Shown: piece by piece, positions 31,665 through 40,258 of the stretch | Layout of the letters: each line of letters begins with the position of its first letter | How positions within the stretch are numbered: the stretch's first letter is position 1 | NCBI RefSeq assembly: GCF_019145375.1 | Contig: NZ_JAHSTX010000001.1 | Coordinates: 496,001-560,000, forward strand | Source of the DNA: Pseudomonas triticicola | GTDB taxonomy: Bacteria; Pseudomonadota; Gammaproteobacteria; Pseudomonadales; Pseudomonadaceae | Direction: 5' to 3' | Length of the DNA stretch: 64,000 nucleotides | Notes under the pieces: model-generated | The model's input: the letters and a program-made list of their open reading frames with translations, nothing else | Told to the model about the DNA's origin: nothing | Database searches by the model: none | Program-made: the position numbers and the translations under genes

Positions 31665-33373
31665 ATTTCCTCATCATTGGCTCCGGGGTAGAAGCCGTGC
31701 AGGAGGCGATAGCGATCGATGCGCACCTGATCGACCTTCTCCTGCACTTTGTGCGCGGGCAGGCCGAGCATGATCAGCGCATGTGAAGCGAGCATCAGGC
31801 TCGACTCCAAAAGCTCCGGCACCACCTCGGTGGCGCCGGCGGCTCTGAGTTCCGCCGATTGGCTGTCGTCACGGGTGCGTACCAGAATCGGCACCTGTCG
31901 GTTGAGTCGCCGGGCCTCGCGCAGAATGCGCAAGGCCACATCGCTTTGATCCACGGCAATCACCAATAGCCTGGCGCGCAACAGGCCTACCGCAACAAGC
32001 AGATCGCCACGCGCCGAGTCGCCGTAATGTACGTCGCTTTCCGCAGATGCGGCTTCCTGCACCCGCACCGGATCGTTGTCCAGCGCAACATAGGCTTGCC
32101 CGGCGTTGCCCATGAAGCGGCCGATGGACTGGCCGACGCGCCCGTAGCCGCAGATCACCACGTGCTGGTCGAGGTCGGCGTTGAGCGCGCTGATCTGTTC
32201 GATCTGCGCTTCCTGATTGGGCTTGCGGTGCAGCACGGCGGCGATGCGCGGCGCCGCACGCAACAGCAGTGGCGTGAGCAGCATCGAACAGAACGTTGCC
32301 GCGAGCAGCAGCGCACCCGGCTCGGCCGGCAACAGGCTGTTCTGCTGCATCTGCGCCATCAAGGCAAAACAGAATTCGCCACCCTGGGCCAAGGCGAGAC
32401 CGCTGCGCCATGCGGTTTCGCTGTCACTGCCGCGCCACTTCACCAGCAGCGCGACCACGATGCCTTTGATCAGCATCAGGCCCAGCGTCAGACCGATGAT
32501 CAACAGGCTGTGACTGACGAACAGTTGCAGGTCGATCAGCATGCCGATGCTGACGAAGAACACGCCGAGCAGAATGTCGCGAAAGGGCCGGATATCAGCT
32601 TCGATCTGGTGCCGGTAATGGCTTTCCCCGAGCAACATGCCGGCGAGGAAAGCGCCGAGTGCAGGCGACAGCCCCAACAAATGCGTGAGCCAGGCTGTCA
32701 GCAGCACGATCACCAGCGCCAGCAGGACGAACAGCTCCGCAGAGCGCGAAGCCGCCACCTCATGAAACAGCCGTGGCAATAACCAGCGACTGGCGAGCAG
32801 CAGGCCGAAGAACAGCACCACGGTTTTGCCCAGGGTCAACGGCAAGGCCCAGTACCAGGGCTGCTCGCTGTTCCCGGCGAACACTGGCACCAGTGTCAGC
32901 AGCAATACCGCGACAACGTCCTGAAACAGCAACACGCCGACCGCGTTCTGGCCGTGGCTGCTGAATACTTCACCAAGACTGCCCAGCTCCTTGGTCACGA
33001 TCGCCGTGGATGACAGCGATAACCCTGCACCGAGCAACAGCGCCGGCATCAGCGGCATGCCCAGGCCCATCAACAGTGTGCCGAGCAAGGCTGTGCTGAT
33101 GAGCACTTGCTGACTGCCGAGGCGAAACACCACCTGACGCAGCGCAATCATCTTCGACAGGGAGAACTCCAGGCCTAGCGAAAACAGCAGAAACACCACG
33201 CCCAGCTCGGCGACATCCGGCAGATGTTCGCTCTCGTTGACCCAGTCGAAAGCGTTCGGCCCGACCAGTAATCCCACGCACAGGTAACCCAGCACCGGCG
33301 GCAGTCGCAGGCGCCGGAACAGGGCAATCACCACCAGGGATGAGGCGAGGATGATCAACAGATTTGCAAACAC
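31661..33373 (-). CDS. CPA2-family cation:proton antiporter with TrkA-N domain (KefB/YbaL-like)
   Basis: A 570-residue membrane protein. Residues 1-375 hold about 12 membrane segments with the CPA2 motif VLLFQDVVAVLLL (Asp152). Residues 403-520 are an NAD-binding Rossmann (RCK/TrkA-N) domain, HVVICGYGRVGQSIGRFM. This arrangement is that of KefB/KefC/YbaL, glutathione- or nucleotide-gated K+/H+ exchangers. No KefF/G ancillary gene is beside it. Cation selectivity cannot be read. Confidence 0.88.
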   Translation of the reverse strand: MFANLLIILASSLVVIALFRRLRLPPVLGYLCVGLLVGPNAFDWVNESEHLPDVAELGVVFLLFSLGLEFSLSKMIALRQVVFRLGSQQVLISTALLGTLLMGLGMPLMPALLLGAGLSLSSTAIVTKELGSLGEVFSSHGQNAVGVLLFQDVVAVLLLTLVPVFAGNSEQPWYWALPLTLGKTVVLFFGLLLASRWLLPRLFHEVAASRSAELFVLLALVIVLLTAWLTHLLGLSPALGAFLAGMLLGESHYRHQIEADIRPFRDILLGVFFVSIGMLIDLQLFVSHSLLIIGLTLGLMLIKGIVVALLVKWRGSDSETAWRSGLALAQGGEFCFALMAQMQQNSLLPAEPGALLLAATFCSMLLTPLLLRAAPRIAAVLHRKPNQEAQIEQISALNADLDQHVVICGYGRVGQSIGRFMGNAGQAYVALDNDPVRVQEAASAESDVHYGDSARGDLLVAVGLLRARLLVIAVDQSDVALRILREARRLNRQVPILVRTRDDSQSAELRAAGATEVVPELLESSLMLASHALIMLGLPAHKVQEKVDQVRIDRYRLLHGFYPGANDEEI

Positions 33374-33571
33374 GGGACACTCCGCTGTCAGGGCGTTGGC
33401 CTCTGAAGCGTAGAGGCAAAAAGTCCGCGAGGATGACGCATTTGCAATTTGCGCTGAATGATTTGCGTCAGGATTTTGCGCCGGCAGCGTTCGGGCCTTT
33501 GGGCGGCGCCGGGTCGACGAGGGTTCGGCGGCGTCCTAGAATGGGCTCACCTGTTTTCCGGTAACGCCGTC

Positions 33572-33811
33572 ATGCCTCCAGAATGTCAGCTGTTCGGCAC
33601 CCTCGGGTGTCATCTGTGTGAAGTCGCCGAAGCCGAGCTGATGCCCTTCGTCGAGCATGGTCTGCTGGTAGAACTGGTGGACATTGCCGACGACGAATCG
33701 TGGTTCGAAAAATACGGCTTGCGCATCCCGGTACTGCGGCGCGTTGACACTGGCGCGGAGCTGGATTGGCCCTTCAGCGCCGACCAGGTGGTGGCATTTT
33801 TAGGCTGTTGA
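33572..33811 (+). CDS. Glutaredoxin-like (DUF836) small thiol protein
   Basis: A 79-residue protein of the glutaredoxin-like family with the redox motif GCHLCEVAE (CxxC, residues 13-16) and the cis-Pro loop RIPVLRR. ATG 33572 is chosen because the thioredoxin fold begins directly (PPECQLFGTLGCHLC); the upstream extension is low-complexity. It probably transfers electrons in small-thiol exchange; the partner is unknown. Confidence 0.83.
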   Translation: MPPECQLFGTLGCHLCEVAEAELMPFVEHGLLVELVDIADDESWFEKYGLRIPVLRRVDTGAELDWPFSADQVVAFLGC

Positions 33812-33881
33812 TTTTGCCTTGATCCTTCCGCTGGTCGCAGCAATACATCCTTGCGTTGGCGCTCGCTGACTTCTTCGGTTA

Positions 33882-33897
33882 CTGTATGTCCATACAG
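33882..33897. promoter_or_regulatory. Perfect LexA (SOS) box
   Basis: CTGTAT-GTCC-ATACAG is a perfect palindrome matching the LexA consensus CTGT-N8-ACAG of gammaproteobacteria. It lies 24 bp before the GTG start of the following small gene, where bound LexA would block transcription. Confidence 0.85.
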
Positions 33898-33920
33898 CAA
33901 TCGAGTCAGAGGGATGAACC

Positions 33921-34238
33921 GTGGTCAATGTCGAACAGTTGAAGAGCAGCGTTAACCGGATGTCGGTCGACGTGGTGCGCGAGGCCGTCCTCGAATTGCG
34001 CCTGGACGGGCTGGTCACGGAAGGCAAGACGCCGTTCAACAAGCTGCATTTCAACACCTGCTTTGCCGAGATCGAAGCCCTGTTTCAGCGCGCCGGTTAT
34101 CACAAGCAGCTGGATGTGGTCGGTTATCAGGGCCTGCTGTATGCCTTGTACGATCCGGGTCGCTGGGAGGCGGTCGATGTCTTGCGCTGGCTGAAGGAGT
34201 TCACCGAAGCGGCCGCCCTCAAGTCGATTCCGGCCTGA
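33921..34238 (+). CDS. Small conserved protein of unknown function, probably SOS-controlled
   Basis: A 105-residue soluble acidic protein starting with GTG at 33921 (GAGGG upstream): MVNVEQLKSSVNRMSVDVVR. It contains LELRLDGLVTEGKTPFNKLH, NTCFAEIEALFQRAGYHKQL and a C-terminal YALYDPGRWEAVDVLRWLKE. I recognise no domain. The perfect LexA box 24 bp upstream puts it in the SOS regulon with good likelihood. Its neighbours (glutaredoxin-like protein, pseudouridine synthase) do not point to a pathway. A DNA-damage role is an inference from regulation only. Confidence 0.8.
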   Translation: MVNVEQLKSSVNRMSVDVVREAVLELRLDGLVTEGKTPFNKLHFNTCFAEIEALFQRAGYHKQLDVVGYQGLLYALYDPGRWEAVDVLRWLKEFTEAAALKSIPA

Positions 34239-34308
34239 TCAAACTGCGCTAGGTGGCTTTGCCTCACTGTTGGATAATGCCGGCCTGCATTGAGGAATTC
34301 TGTTTCGT

Positions 34309-35199
34309 ATGACCAGCCCCGTATTTTCCGCTGCGCACAATCAGGCCAGCACCTTGTATCTGCCGCCCGGTCCCTGGCTGACGGTACTCGATTGCCTGTG
34401 CGAGCACTTCAGTGCCATCGGCCGCGAACAGTGGCTCGACCGCATTGCTCGGGGTAGGGTGCTGGATGCTCAGGGCCAGCCGATTGCGCTGGACCTGCGG
34501 TACAAGGAAGGTTTGCGCATTCATTATTTTCGCGAAGTGCCGGACGAGAAACCGATCCCGGTGCTCGAGTCGATTCTCTACGCCGATGAACATCTGGTGG
34601 TGGCCGACAAACCTCACTTTCTGCCAGTCACCCCGGCCGGGGAGTATGTCGAACAAACCCTGCTGCGCCGGTTGATCCGTCGGCTGGACAATCCGCATCT
34701 GGTGCCGCTGCACCGCATTGACCGGCACACCGCAGGGCTGGTGATCTTCTCGGCCAATCCGCAGACCCGCTCGGCCTATCAGTCATTGTTTCCGACCCGG
34801 CAGATCGACAAGCGCTACGAAGCGATTGCCCCGGCGTTGCCCGAGCTGAATTTCCCTTTGGTGCACAAGAGCCGTTTGGTCGATGGCGAGCCGTTTTTCC
34901 GCATGCAAGAAGGGTTTGGAGCCAGCAACACCGAAACGGCGGTCGAGGTGCGTGAGAAGAATGGTGATCTGTGGCGCTATGGTCTGTATCCCGTGACCGG
35001 CAAAAAGCATCAGTTGCGGGTGCACATGACGGCGCTGGGCGCGAGTATTTGCAACGATCCGTTTTATCCGACTGTGTTGAAAGATGTCGAGGACGATTAC
35101 GCCAACCCGTTGAAGCTGCTTGCACAAGGCCTGCGCTTCATTGACCCGGTGACCGGTGAATTACGGGAGTTCGAGAGTCAAATCACCTTGCAGTGGTAA
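34309..35199 (+). CDS. RluA-family pseudouridine synthase
   Basis: A 296-residue RNA-modifying enzyme. The catalytic motif PLHRIDRHTAGLVIF (Asp in HRID) and the earlier ILYADEHLVVADKPHFLPVTP mark the RluA family, and YGLYPVTGKKHQLRVHMTALG matches the third motif (TGRxHQxR). The N-terminal part is S4-like but weak. The target uridine in rRNA or tRNA cannot be assigned. A terminator follows its stop. Confidence 0.88.
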   Translation: MTSPVFSAAHNQASTLYLPPGPWLTVLDCLCEHFSAIGREQWLDRIARGRVLDAQGQPIALDLRYKEGLRIHYFREVPDEKPIPVLESILYADEHLVVADKPHFLPVTPAGEYVEQTLLRRLIRRLDNPHLVPLHRIDRHTAGLVIFSANPQTRSAYQSLFPTRQIDKRYEAIAPALPELNFPLVHKSRLVDGEPFFRMQEGFGASNTETAVEVREKNGDLWRYGLYPVTGKKHQLRVHMTALGASICNDPFYPTVLKDVEDDYANPLKLLAQGLRFIDPVTGELREFESQITLQW

Positions 35200-35227
35200 T
35201 GCTGAAACTGCTTTCCGAGCGCCCATG

Positions 35228-35256
35228 AAAAAGCCCGCATGACCATGCGGGCTTTT
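35228..35256. terminator. Rho-independent terminator after the pseudouridine synthase gene
   Basis: AAAAAGCCCGCATG-ACC-ATGCGGGC-TTTT: an 8-9 bp GC-rich stem with flanking A and T runs, usable from both convergent genes. Confidence 0.88.
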
Positions 35257-35281
35257 CTGTATCCGGTAACGACGCGGAGCC

Positions 35282-35503
35282 TTACAGCTCTTTGACGGTA
35301 CGAACCTGATCCTTGTTGATGCGGGTCTCTTTGCCGTCCAGCTGCTGGAACTCGTAGAAGCCCGAATCATCATCGTATTTCGGGGTGTCGACGGCCTGGA
35401 TTTCGCGACCGTCATTCAAGGTGATCACTGTCGGCGAGGAGCAACCGGCGAGGGTTGCCAGGCCCAGTGCGAGCATGAAAGTGGCGAGGGTCCGTTGAGT
35501 CAT
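35282..35503 (-). CDS. YgdI/YgdR family small lipoprotein
   Basis: A 73-residue lipoprotein. The signal peptide MTQRTLATFMLALGLATLAG is followed by the lipobox LAGC (Cys21). The mature part (SSPTVITLNDGREIQAVDTP...YDDDSGFYEF...LDGKETRINKDQVRTVKEL) is the SH3-like YgdI/YgdR domain. It is likely an outer-membrane lipoprotein, function unknown. It lies beside mobA as in P. aeruginosa. Confidence 0.92.
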   Translation of the reverse strand: MTQRTLATFMLALGLATLAGCSSPTVITLNDGREIQAVDTPKYDDDSGFYEFQQLDGKETRINKDQVRTVKEL

Positions 35504-35581
35504 GAGTGTGTCTCCGAATGGGAAATCTTCTGGTTACTGAGCTTGAGACGTAAACAAGGCGTGAGAGTTCCTTGCATGGTG

Positions 35582-36184
35582 TCAGTCTGACACAGTGTTG
35601 TGCAGATGTAACAATTCCGGGGTGTTGAGGTTGGCCAGTCGCGGGTCGTTGTCAGGACATTGCAATGCAACGGCACCGAGGCTGCGCATCACCCGACCCG
35701 GGCTGCGCTCGCCTGCATTCCAGGCTGCTTCGAATGCCGGCAACAGCGCCACGGGAATCACGCACAGCAGCGGTTCCCAGTGCTCGCCGTGGCGCAACAT
35801 TAAAGGTTTTTCACGTTGCAGATCGGCAGTCATCAGCATGTCTTCGAGCAAGGCCTTGTCGATTCGCGGCACATCACATGGCAACACCAGCAGATGCGCA
35901 TGGCGCGCCGCTTTCAGCCCGGCACGAATACCGGCCAGCGGCCCGGGGAAATCGCCTTCATCATCCATCACCAACTGATCGGCAAACCCGGCATAACGCT
36001 CGCGATTGCGGTTGCACGAGATGATCAGATCGTCGGTCAACGGCCGTACCTTGCGCTGCAGATGCGCTATCAAAGGCTCGCCCAGCCACTCAATAAGCCC
36101 CTTGTCCTGACCGCCCATGCGCTGGCCGCGTCCACCCGCCAGAAGCAGGACGGAGCAGGGCGGCAATTGACTGTTCGACGGCAT
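35582..36184 (-). CDS. mobA: Molybdenum cofactor guanylyltransferase MobA
   Basis: A 200-residue enzyme that attaches GMP to molybdopterin to form the MGD cofactor. The nucleotide-binding loop [21 protein letters not shown] and the later [20 protein letters not shown] and [16 protein letters not shown] (Asp metal ligand) are diagnostic. It is divergent from moaB, with about 80 bp between starts, so the three molybdenum-cofactor genes form a compact group. Confidence 0.94.
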   Translation of the reverse strand: MPSNSQLPPCSVLLLAGGRGQRMGGQDKGLIEWLGEPLIAHLQRKVRPLTDDLIISCNRNRERYAGFADQLVMDDEGDFPGPLAGIRAGLKAARHAHLLVLPCDVPRIDKALLEDMLMTADLQREKPLMLRHGEHWEPLLCVIPVALLPAFEAAWNAGERSPGRVMRSLGAVALQCPDNDPRLANLNTPELLHLHNTVSD

Positions 36185-36265
36185 GACGACTCTCCAGAGG
36201 GGCGGCGGAAAAATGGGCCGCTGTGATATAACACCGGGCTGTCTCCCCTACAACTGGAAGAGCCT

Positions 36266-36805
36266 ATGAAAGCCAAGGCTGATGTACCTTTCGTGCCGCT
36301 CAATATTGCGGTGCTGACTGTCAGCGACACCCGGACCCTGGAAACCGATACGTCCGGCCAGGTCTTCGTTGACCGCTTGATCGCGGCCGGCCACGCGCTG
36401 GCCGAGCGCGTTCTGCTTAGAGATGATCTCTACAAAATTCGTGCGCAAGTCGCCAACTGGATTGCCGACGATGTGGTTCAGGTCGTGCTGATCACCGGCG
36501 GCACCGGCTTCACCGGGCGTGACAGCACGCCGGAAGCGGTGGCATGCCTGCTCGACAAGCAGGTCGACGGGTTCGGCGAACTGTTCCGCCAGATCTCCGT
36601 GGCCGATATCGGCACTTCGACTGTGCAGTCCCGGGCCTTGGCTGGTCTGGCCAACGGCACGCTGGTGTGCTGCCTGCCGGGTTCGACCAATGCGGTGCGC
36701 ACCGGCTGGGATGGCATCCTCGCTGAGCAACTGGACGCTCGTCATCGTCCGTGCAACTTCGTCACCCACCTGAAGCAGGCGGCGCCTTGTGAATCCCGTG
36801 GGTAA
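36266..36805 (+). CDS. moaB: Molybdenum cofactor biosynthesis protein MoaB
   Basis: A 179-residue MoCF-fold protein that adenylylates or binds molybdopterin. Signatures: NIAVLTVSDTRTLETDTSG, QVVLITGGTGFTGRDSTPEA and LVCCLPGSTNAVRTGWDGIL. Start ATG has GGAAGAG upstream. Its 3' end overlaps the moeA GTG start by 17 bp, which implies coupled translation. Confidence 0.94.
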   Translation: MKAKADVPFVPLNIAVLTVSDTRTLETDTSGQVFVDRLIAAGHALAERVLLRDDLYKIRAQVANWIADDVVQVVLITGGTGFTGRDSTPEAVACLLDKQVDGFGELFRQISVADIGTSTVQSRALAGLANGTLVCCLPGSTNAVRTGWDGILAEQLDARHRPCNFVTHLKQAAPCESRG

Positions 36806-38015
36806 GCCGGGCAAGACCGGCAGTTTGCTGCCTGTCGAAACGGCGCTCGAGCGTTTGCTGGCCATGGCCGATGCGTCGCGCATTGTCGAGCGCGAGCACT
36901 TGCCGCTGGCTCAAGTCGAAGGGCGGGTGCTGGCGGAAGATCTGATCTCGACACTGGATCTGCCGCCGTGGCCGAACAGCGCCATGGACGGCTACGCCTT
37001 GAACCTGGCGGATTGGCAAGGCGAGCCGCTGCCGGTCAGTCAAAAGGTCTTCGCCGGGCAATCTCCACAACCTTTGGAGCCAGGCACCTGCGCACGCATC
37101 TTCACCGGGGCACCGCTGCCGCCGGGCGCCGACTGTGTCGAGATGCAGGAAAACGCTGAAGTTCAGGCCGACGGCCGAGTGCGCTTCCTCGAGCCTTTAA
37201 AGGCCGGGCAGAACATTCGTCCGCAGGGCCAGGAAACTACGGTCGGCGAATTGGTGCTGCAAGCTGGCACCCGGCTCGGACCGATTGAGCAGGGCCTGGC
37301 TGCTTCGCTTGGCTGTGCCGGCCTCAATGTCGTGCGCAAACCTCGCGTCGCTGTTTTGTCCACCGGCGACGAGCTGGTTGAACCCGGCCAGGCATTGGGT
37401 CCGGGCCAGATCTACAACAGCAACCGCGTGCTTCTGTGCAGTTGGCTGCAGCGTCTGGGCTGCGAAGTCATTGATGGCGGAATTCTCCCGGATGATCTGC
37501 CCACCACGCGGGCGCGGTTGGGCGAGCTGCAAAATGTCGATCTGATTCTGTCTACCGGCGGTGTCTCGGTCGGTGAGGCGGATTTCCTCGGCATTGCCCT
37601 GCGTGAAGAAGGCGAGTTGGCCCTGTGGAAGCTGGCCATCAAGCCCGGGAAGCCGTTGACGTTCGGCCATTTTCGCAACGTGCCGGTGATTGGCCTGCCC
37701 GGCAATCCCGCCTCCACGCTGGTGACGTTCGCCCTGCTGACGCGGCCTTATCTTTTGCGTCGCCTGGGTGTGCAAGCCGTCGAACCGCTCAAGTTTGCAG
37801 TGCCAGCAGGCTTTGTCTGGCCGGTGGCCGGCAACCGCCGAGAATATCTGCGCGGGCGTCTGGAGCAGGGCCGCGCAATCATTTATCGCAACCAGAGTTC
37901 GGGTGTGCTGCGCAGCGCCGCGTGGGCCGACGGGTTGGTGGAAGTCCGAGAGGGCCGCACGCTGAGCGAGGGTGATGAAGTGAGCTTCATTCCCCTCAGT
38001 GACCTGCTGGGGTAG
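36789..38015 (+). CDS. moeA: Molybdopterin molybdenumtransferase MoeA
   Basis: A 408-residue enzyme that inserts molybdate into adenylylated molybdopterin. Domains in order: MoeA N (1-150 with LPPWPNSAMDGYAL), MoCF-like (170-320 with VLSTGDELVEPGQ, LILSTGGVSVGEADF, KPGKPLTFGHF and VIGLPGNPASTLVTF) and C-terminal beta domain (330-400). The start is GTG at 36789, inside moaB. moaB and moeA form one transcript divergent from mobA. Confidence 0.95.
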   Translation: MNPVGKPGKTGSLLPVETALERLLAMADASRIVEREHLPLAQVEGRVLAEDLISTLDLPPWPNSAMDGYALNLADWQGEPLPVSQKVFAGQSPQPLEPGTCARIFTGAPLPPGADCVEMQENAEVQADGRVRFLEPLKAGQNIRPQGQETTVGELVLQAGTRLGPIEQGLAASLGCAGLNVVRKPRVAVLSTGDELVEPGQALGPGQIYNSNRVLLCSWLQRLGCEVIDGGILPDDLPTTRARLGELQNVDLILSTGGVSVGEADFLGIALREEGELALWKLAIKPGKPLTFGHFRNVPVIGLPGNPASTLVTFALLTRPYLLRRLGVQAVEPLKFAVPAGFVWPVAGNRREYLRGRLEQGRAIIYRNQSSGVLRSAAWADGLVEVREGRTLSEGDEVSFIPLSDLLG

Positions 38016-38074
38016 CCCATCTTGCCCATGCACGCGTCGGCGGGTAAGCACGGCGCGTGCAACAATTGATTCGG

Positions 38075-38269
38075 TCAGTTGCTGATCAACGTCACCAACT
38101 GGTCGAATCGGCTGTTGGCCACCCAGCCCAGCAGTCCGAGGATGACAGCGGTGGCACCCGCCGAATACGCCAGACGGTGTTTGATCGTCCGGACATCATT
38201 GAGCACTTCGTCCATATCGCGGCGCATGTATTTGAAGTGAGTCTCCAGCTCGCTGACTCGGGGTTCCAT
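38075..38269 (-). CDS. Small coiled-coil membrane protein, unknown
   Basis: A 64-residue protein from the ATG at 38269 with GGAG about 9 bases upstream. The N-terminal half is a charged helix (MEPRVSELETHFKYMRRDMD EVLNDVRT in two parts), followed by one membrane segment (AYSAGATAVILGLLGWVA) and a short tail. The pattern resembles XhlA-like or DUF1640-like helix-plus-anchor proteins, but I cannot name a function. An upstream frame extending to 38443 is less likely. Confidence 0.65.
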   Translation of the reverse strand: MEPRVSELETHFKYMRRDMDEVLNDVRTIKHRLAYSAGATAVILGLLGWVANSRFDQLVTLISN

Positions 38270-38697
38270 ATCAAACTCTCCAGGGGTCTTGGCGCTGTTA
38301 CAGAAGTCTGGCTTCTTGCTGGCACGACTTTCGGCAAGAGCGGCGACCGGGCTCACCGGTGTCTTGGTTTCATGGTTGTGCATGGAAGTTCTCGCCGATC
38401 GTATCAACTGCACGCTTGCTGGTTCTTCCATTGCTCGATTCATGAAAATAAATCGCGGGGTATCCGTTCATTACCGGCACATCCTTGTGTTATTGGGTTA
38501 AAGGTTGATGCTGCCGGCACACGGTGACCCATGGGGTGGGCGGGGTCAATTAAGCCGATTCCTCTTGTTTCGTAAGAAAAAATACCGCTGTGTAGGACAC
38601 CTGCTGTTGGAAGAGGAATTAATTGCCATTCCCGTGGCTTTTTCGAGGCGCGCAGTGGTCAAGATGTTTCAACCGATTCAATTCTTGGAGTGACGTT
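38270..38697. other. Intergenic region before yegS
   Basis: About 430 bp, AT-richer than average. Apart from possible divergent promoters I see no hairpin, repeat or supported small gene here. Confidence 0.4.
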
Positions 38698-39615
38698 ATG
38701 AGTGAACGCCGGGCACTGCTGATCCTGCATGGCAAACAGGCACTCAACGAGGATGTCCGCGCTGCCGTCGAAGCCAGGCGCGAGCAAGGCTGGGAGCTTG
38801 CGGTGCGAGTGACCTGGGAAGCCGGCGACGCCCAGCGTCTGGTTGAAGAAGCGCTGGCAGCGGGTTACACGAAAATCATCGCTGGCGGTGGCGATGGCAC
38901 CTTGCGTGATATCGCCGAAGCGCTGGCTCAGCACCCGAAAAAAGCCAGCCTCGTCTTGCTCCCATTGGGGACCGCCAACGATTTTTCCCGTGCCGCCGGT
39001 ATTTCGCTGGAGCCTGCCGAAGCCCTTGAGCTACTGGACGTTCAGCCCTCGGATATCGACTTGGGCGAAGTGGGCGGGCAGATTTTCCTCAACATGGCGA
39101 CCGGCGGTTTCGGTAGCCAGGTGACCGCCAATACTTCGGAAGACTTGAAAAAGGTCTTGGGCGGCGCCGCTTATCTGTTTACCGGCCTGACCCGGTTCAG
39201 CGAGCTGCATGCCGCTTATGGCGAGTTGCAGGGGCCGGACTTTCATTGGCAGGGTGAGCTGCTGGCGCTGGGCATCGGTAACGGCCGGCAGGCGGGTGGC
39301 GGCCATGTGCTGTGCCCCGAGGCGCAAGTCGACGATGGTTTGCTGGACATCAGTATCCTGCCGGCACCGCAAGAACTGGTCGGCACGCTGAAGAATCTGC
39401 TGAGCGAGGGCTTCGGCCTCGACAACATGTTCGTGCGGGCGCGATTGCCGTGGGTCGAGATCAAGGTCGCCGAAGGGCTGAGCATCAATCTCGATGGCGA
39501 GCCGCTGGAGGGCGACAGTCTGCGATTTGTTGCGAAACCTGCAGCGTTGCAGGTGCACCTGCCAAAGGACTCGCCGTTATTGGGCCAACAGCCCTCAATC
39601 AGTCATCAAGACTGA
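38698..39615 (+). CDS. yegS: Lipid kinase YegS/DAGK family
   Basis: A 305-residue diacylglycerol-kinase-fold protein. The ATG at 38698 has GGAG 8 bases upstream; an upstream frame to 38623 is unrelated. Motifs: KIIAGGGDGTLRDIAEAL (nucleotide-binding GGGDGT), LPLGTANDFSRAAGI, FLNMATGGFGSQVTA and the C-terminal LSINLDGEPLEGDSLRF. YegS phosphorylates phosphatidylglycerol in vitro in E. coli. It overlaps the convergent response-regulator gene by 17 bp. Confidence 0.93.
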   Translation: MSERRALLILHGKQALNEDVRAAVEARREQGWELAVRVTWEAGDAQRLVEEALAAGYTKIIAGGGDGTLRDIAEALAQHPKKASLVLLPLGTANDFSRAAGISLEPAEALELLDVQPSDIDLGEVGGQIFLNMATGGFGSQVTANTSEDLKKVLGGAAYLFTGLTRFSELHAAYGELQGPDFHWQGELLALGIGNGRQAGGGHVLCPEAQVDDGLLDISILPAPQELVGTLKNLLSEGFGLDNMFVRARLPWVEIKVAEGLSINLDGEPLEGDSLRFVAKPAALQVHLPKDSPLLGQQPSISHQD

Positions 39616-40258
39616 TGATCTGCTCACGCACGGCGAACAGCACCAAGCCCGCCACGTCATAGATCTGCAAGCGCTTCATGATCTGTGCGCGGTGGGTTTC
39701 AACGGTCTTGACGCTCAAGCCCAGGCCGTTGGCGATTTCCCGGGTCGATTTGCCGCGCACGATCAGGCGAAGGATTTCCAGCTGGCGCGCGGTCAGATTG
39801 TGCGAATCGGCGACGTCCGGCTGGCTCTTCTGGTTTCGCGTCAGTGCCTGATTGATCACCGTATGAGCAATGGCCGGGCTGAGGTAGCGCTCGTTGTTGC
39901 GCAGGGCCTCCAGCGCATGCTCGAGTTCGGTTGCGGTGGTGTCCTTGAGCAGGTAGCCATGGGCACCGGACTCCAGCGCCTGCATGATCAGTGCCGGATC
40001 GGTGTGCATCGACAGGATCAGCACTTTGCTCTGCGGCCGCACGCGCTTGAGGCGTTGCAGCGCTTCCAGGCCACCGGTTTCTCTCATCGAGATGTCCAGC
40101 AATACGATGTCCGGGCTCAGTTGCTCGACCATTTCAAGCAATTGCGAACCATCACTGGCTTCGCCGATTACCGCGTAACCGGGAATATCCAGTACCAGAG
40201 CGCGCACGCCGGCTCTGATCAGCGAGTGGTCATCCACCAGAAGTAAGTTACAAGTCAA
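39599..40258 (-). CDS. NarL/FixJ-family response regulator
   Basis: A 219-residue regulator: receiver MTCNLLLVDDHSLIRAGVRA with phospho-acceptor in IVLLDISMRETGGLEAL and Lys in YLLKDTTATEL, and LuxR-type HTH LTARQLEILRLIVRGKSTREIANGLGLSVKTVETHRAQIMKRL. It overlaps the kinase gene upstream by 4 bp, forming a two-gene operon. The signal and the targets are unknown. Confidence 0.92.
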   Translation of the reverse strand: MTCNLLLVDDHSLIRAGVRALVLDIPGYAVIGEASDGSQLLEMVEQLSPDIVLLDISMRETGGLEALQRLKRVRPQSKVLILSMHTDPALIMQALESGAHGYLLKDTTATELEHALEALRNNERYLSPAIAHTVINQALTRNQKSQPDVADSHNLTARQLEILRLIVRGKSTREIANGLGLSVKTVETHRAQIMKRLQIYDVAGLVLFAVREQIISLDD

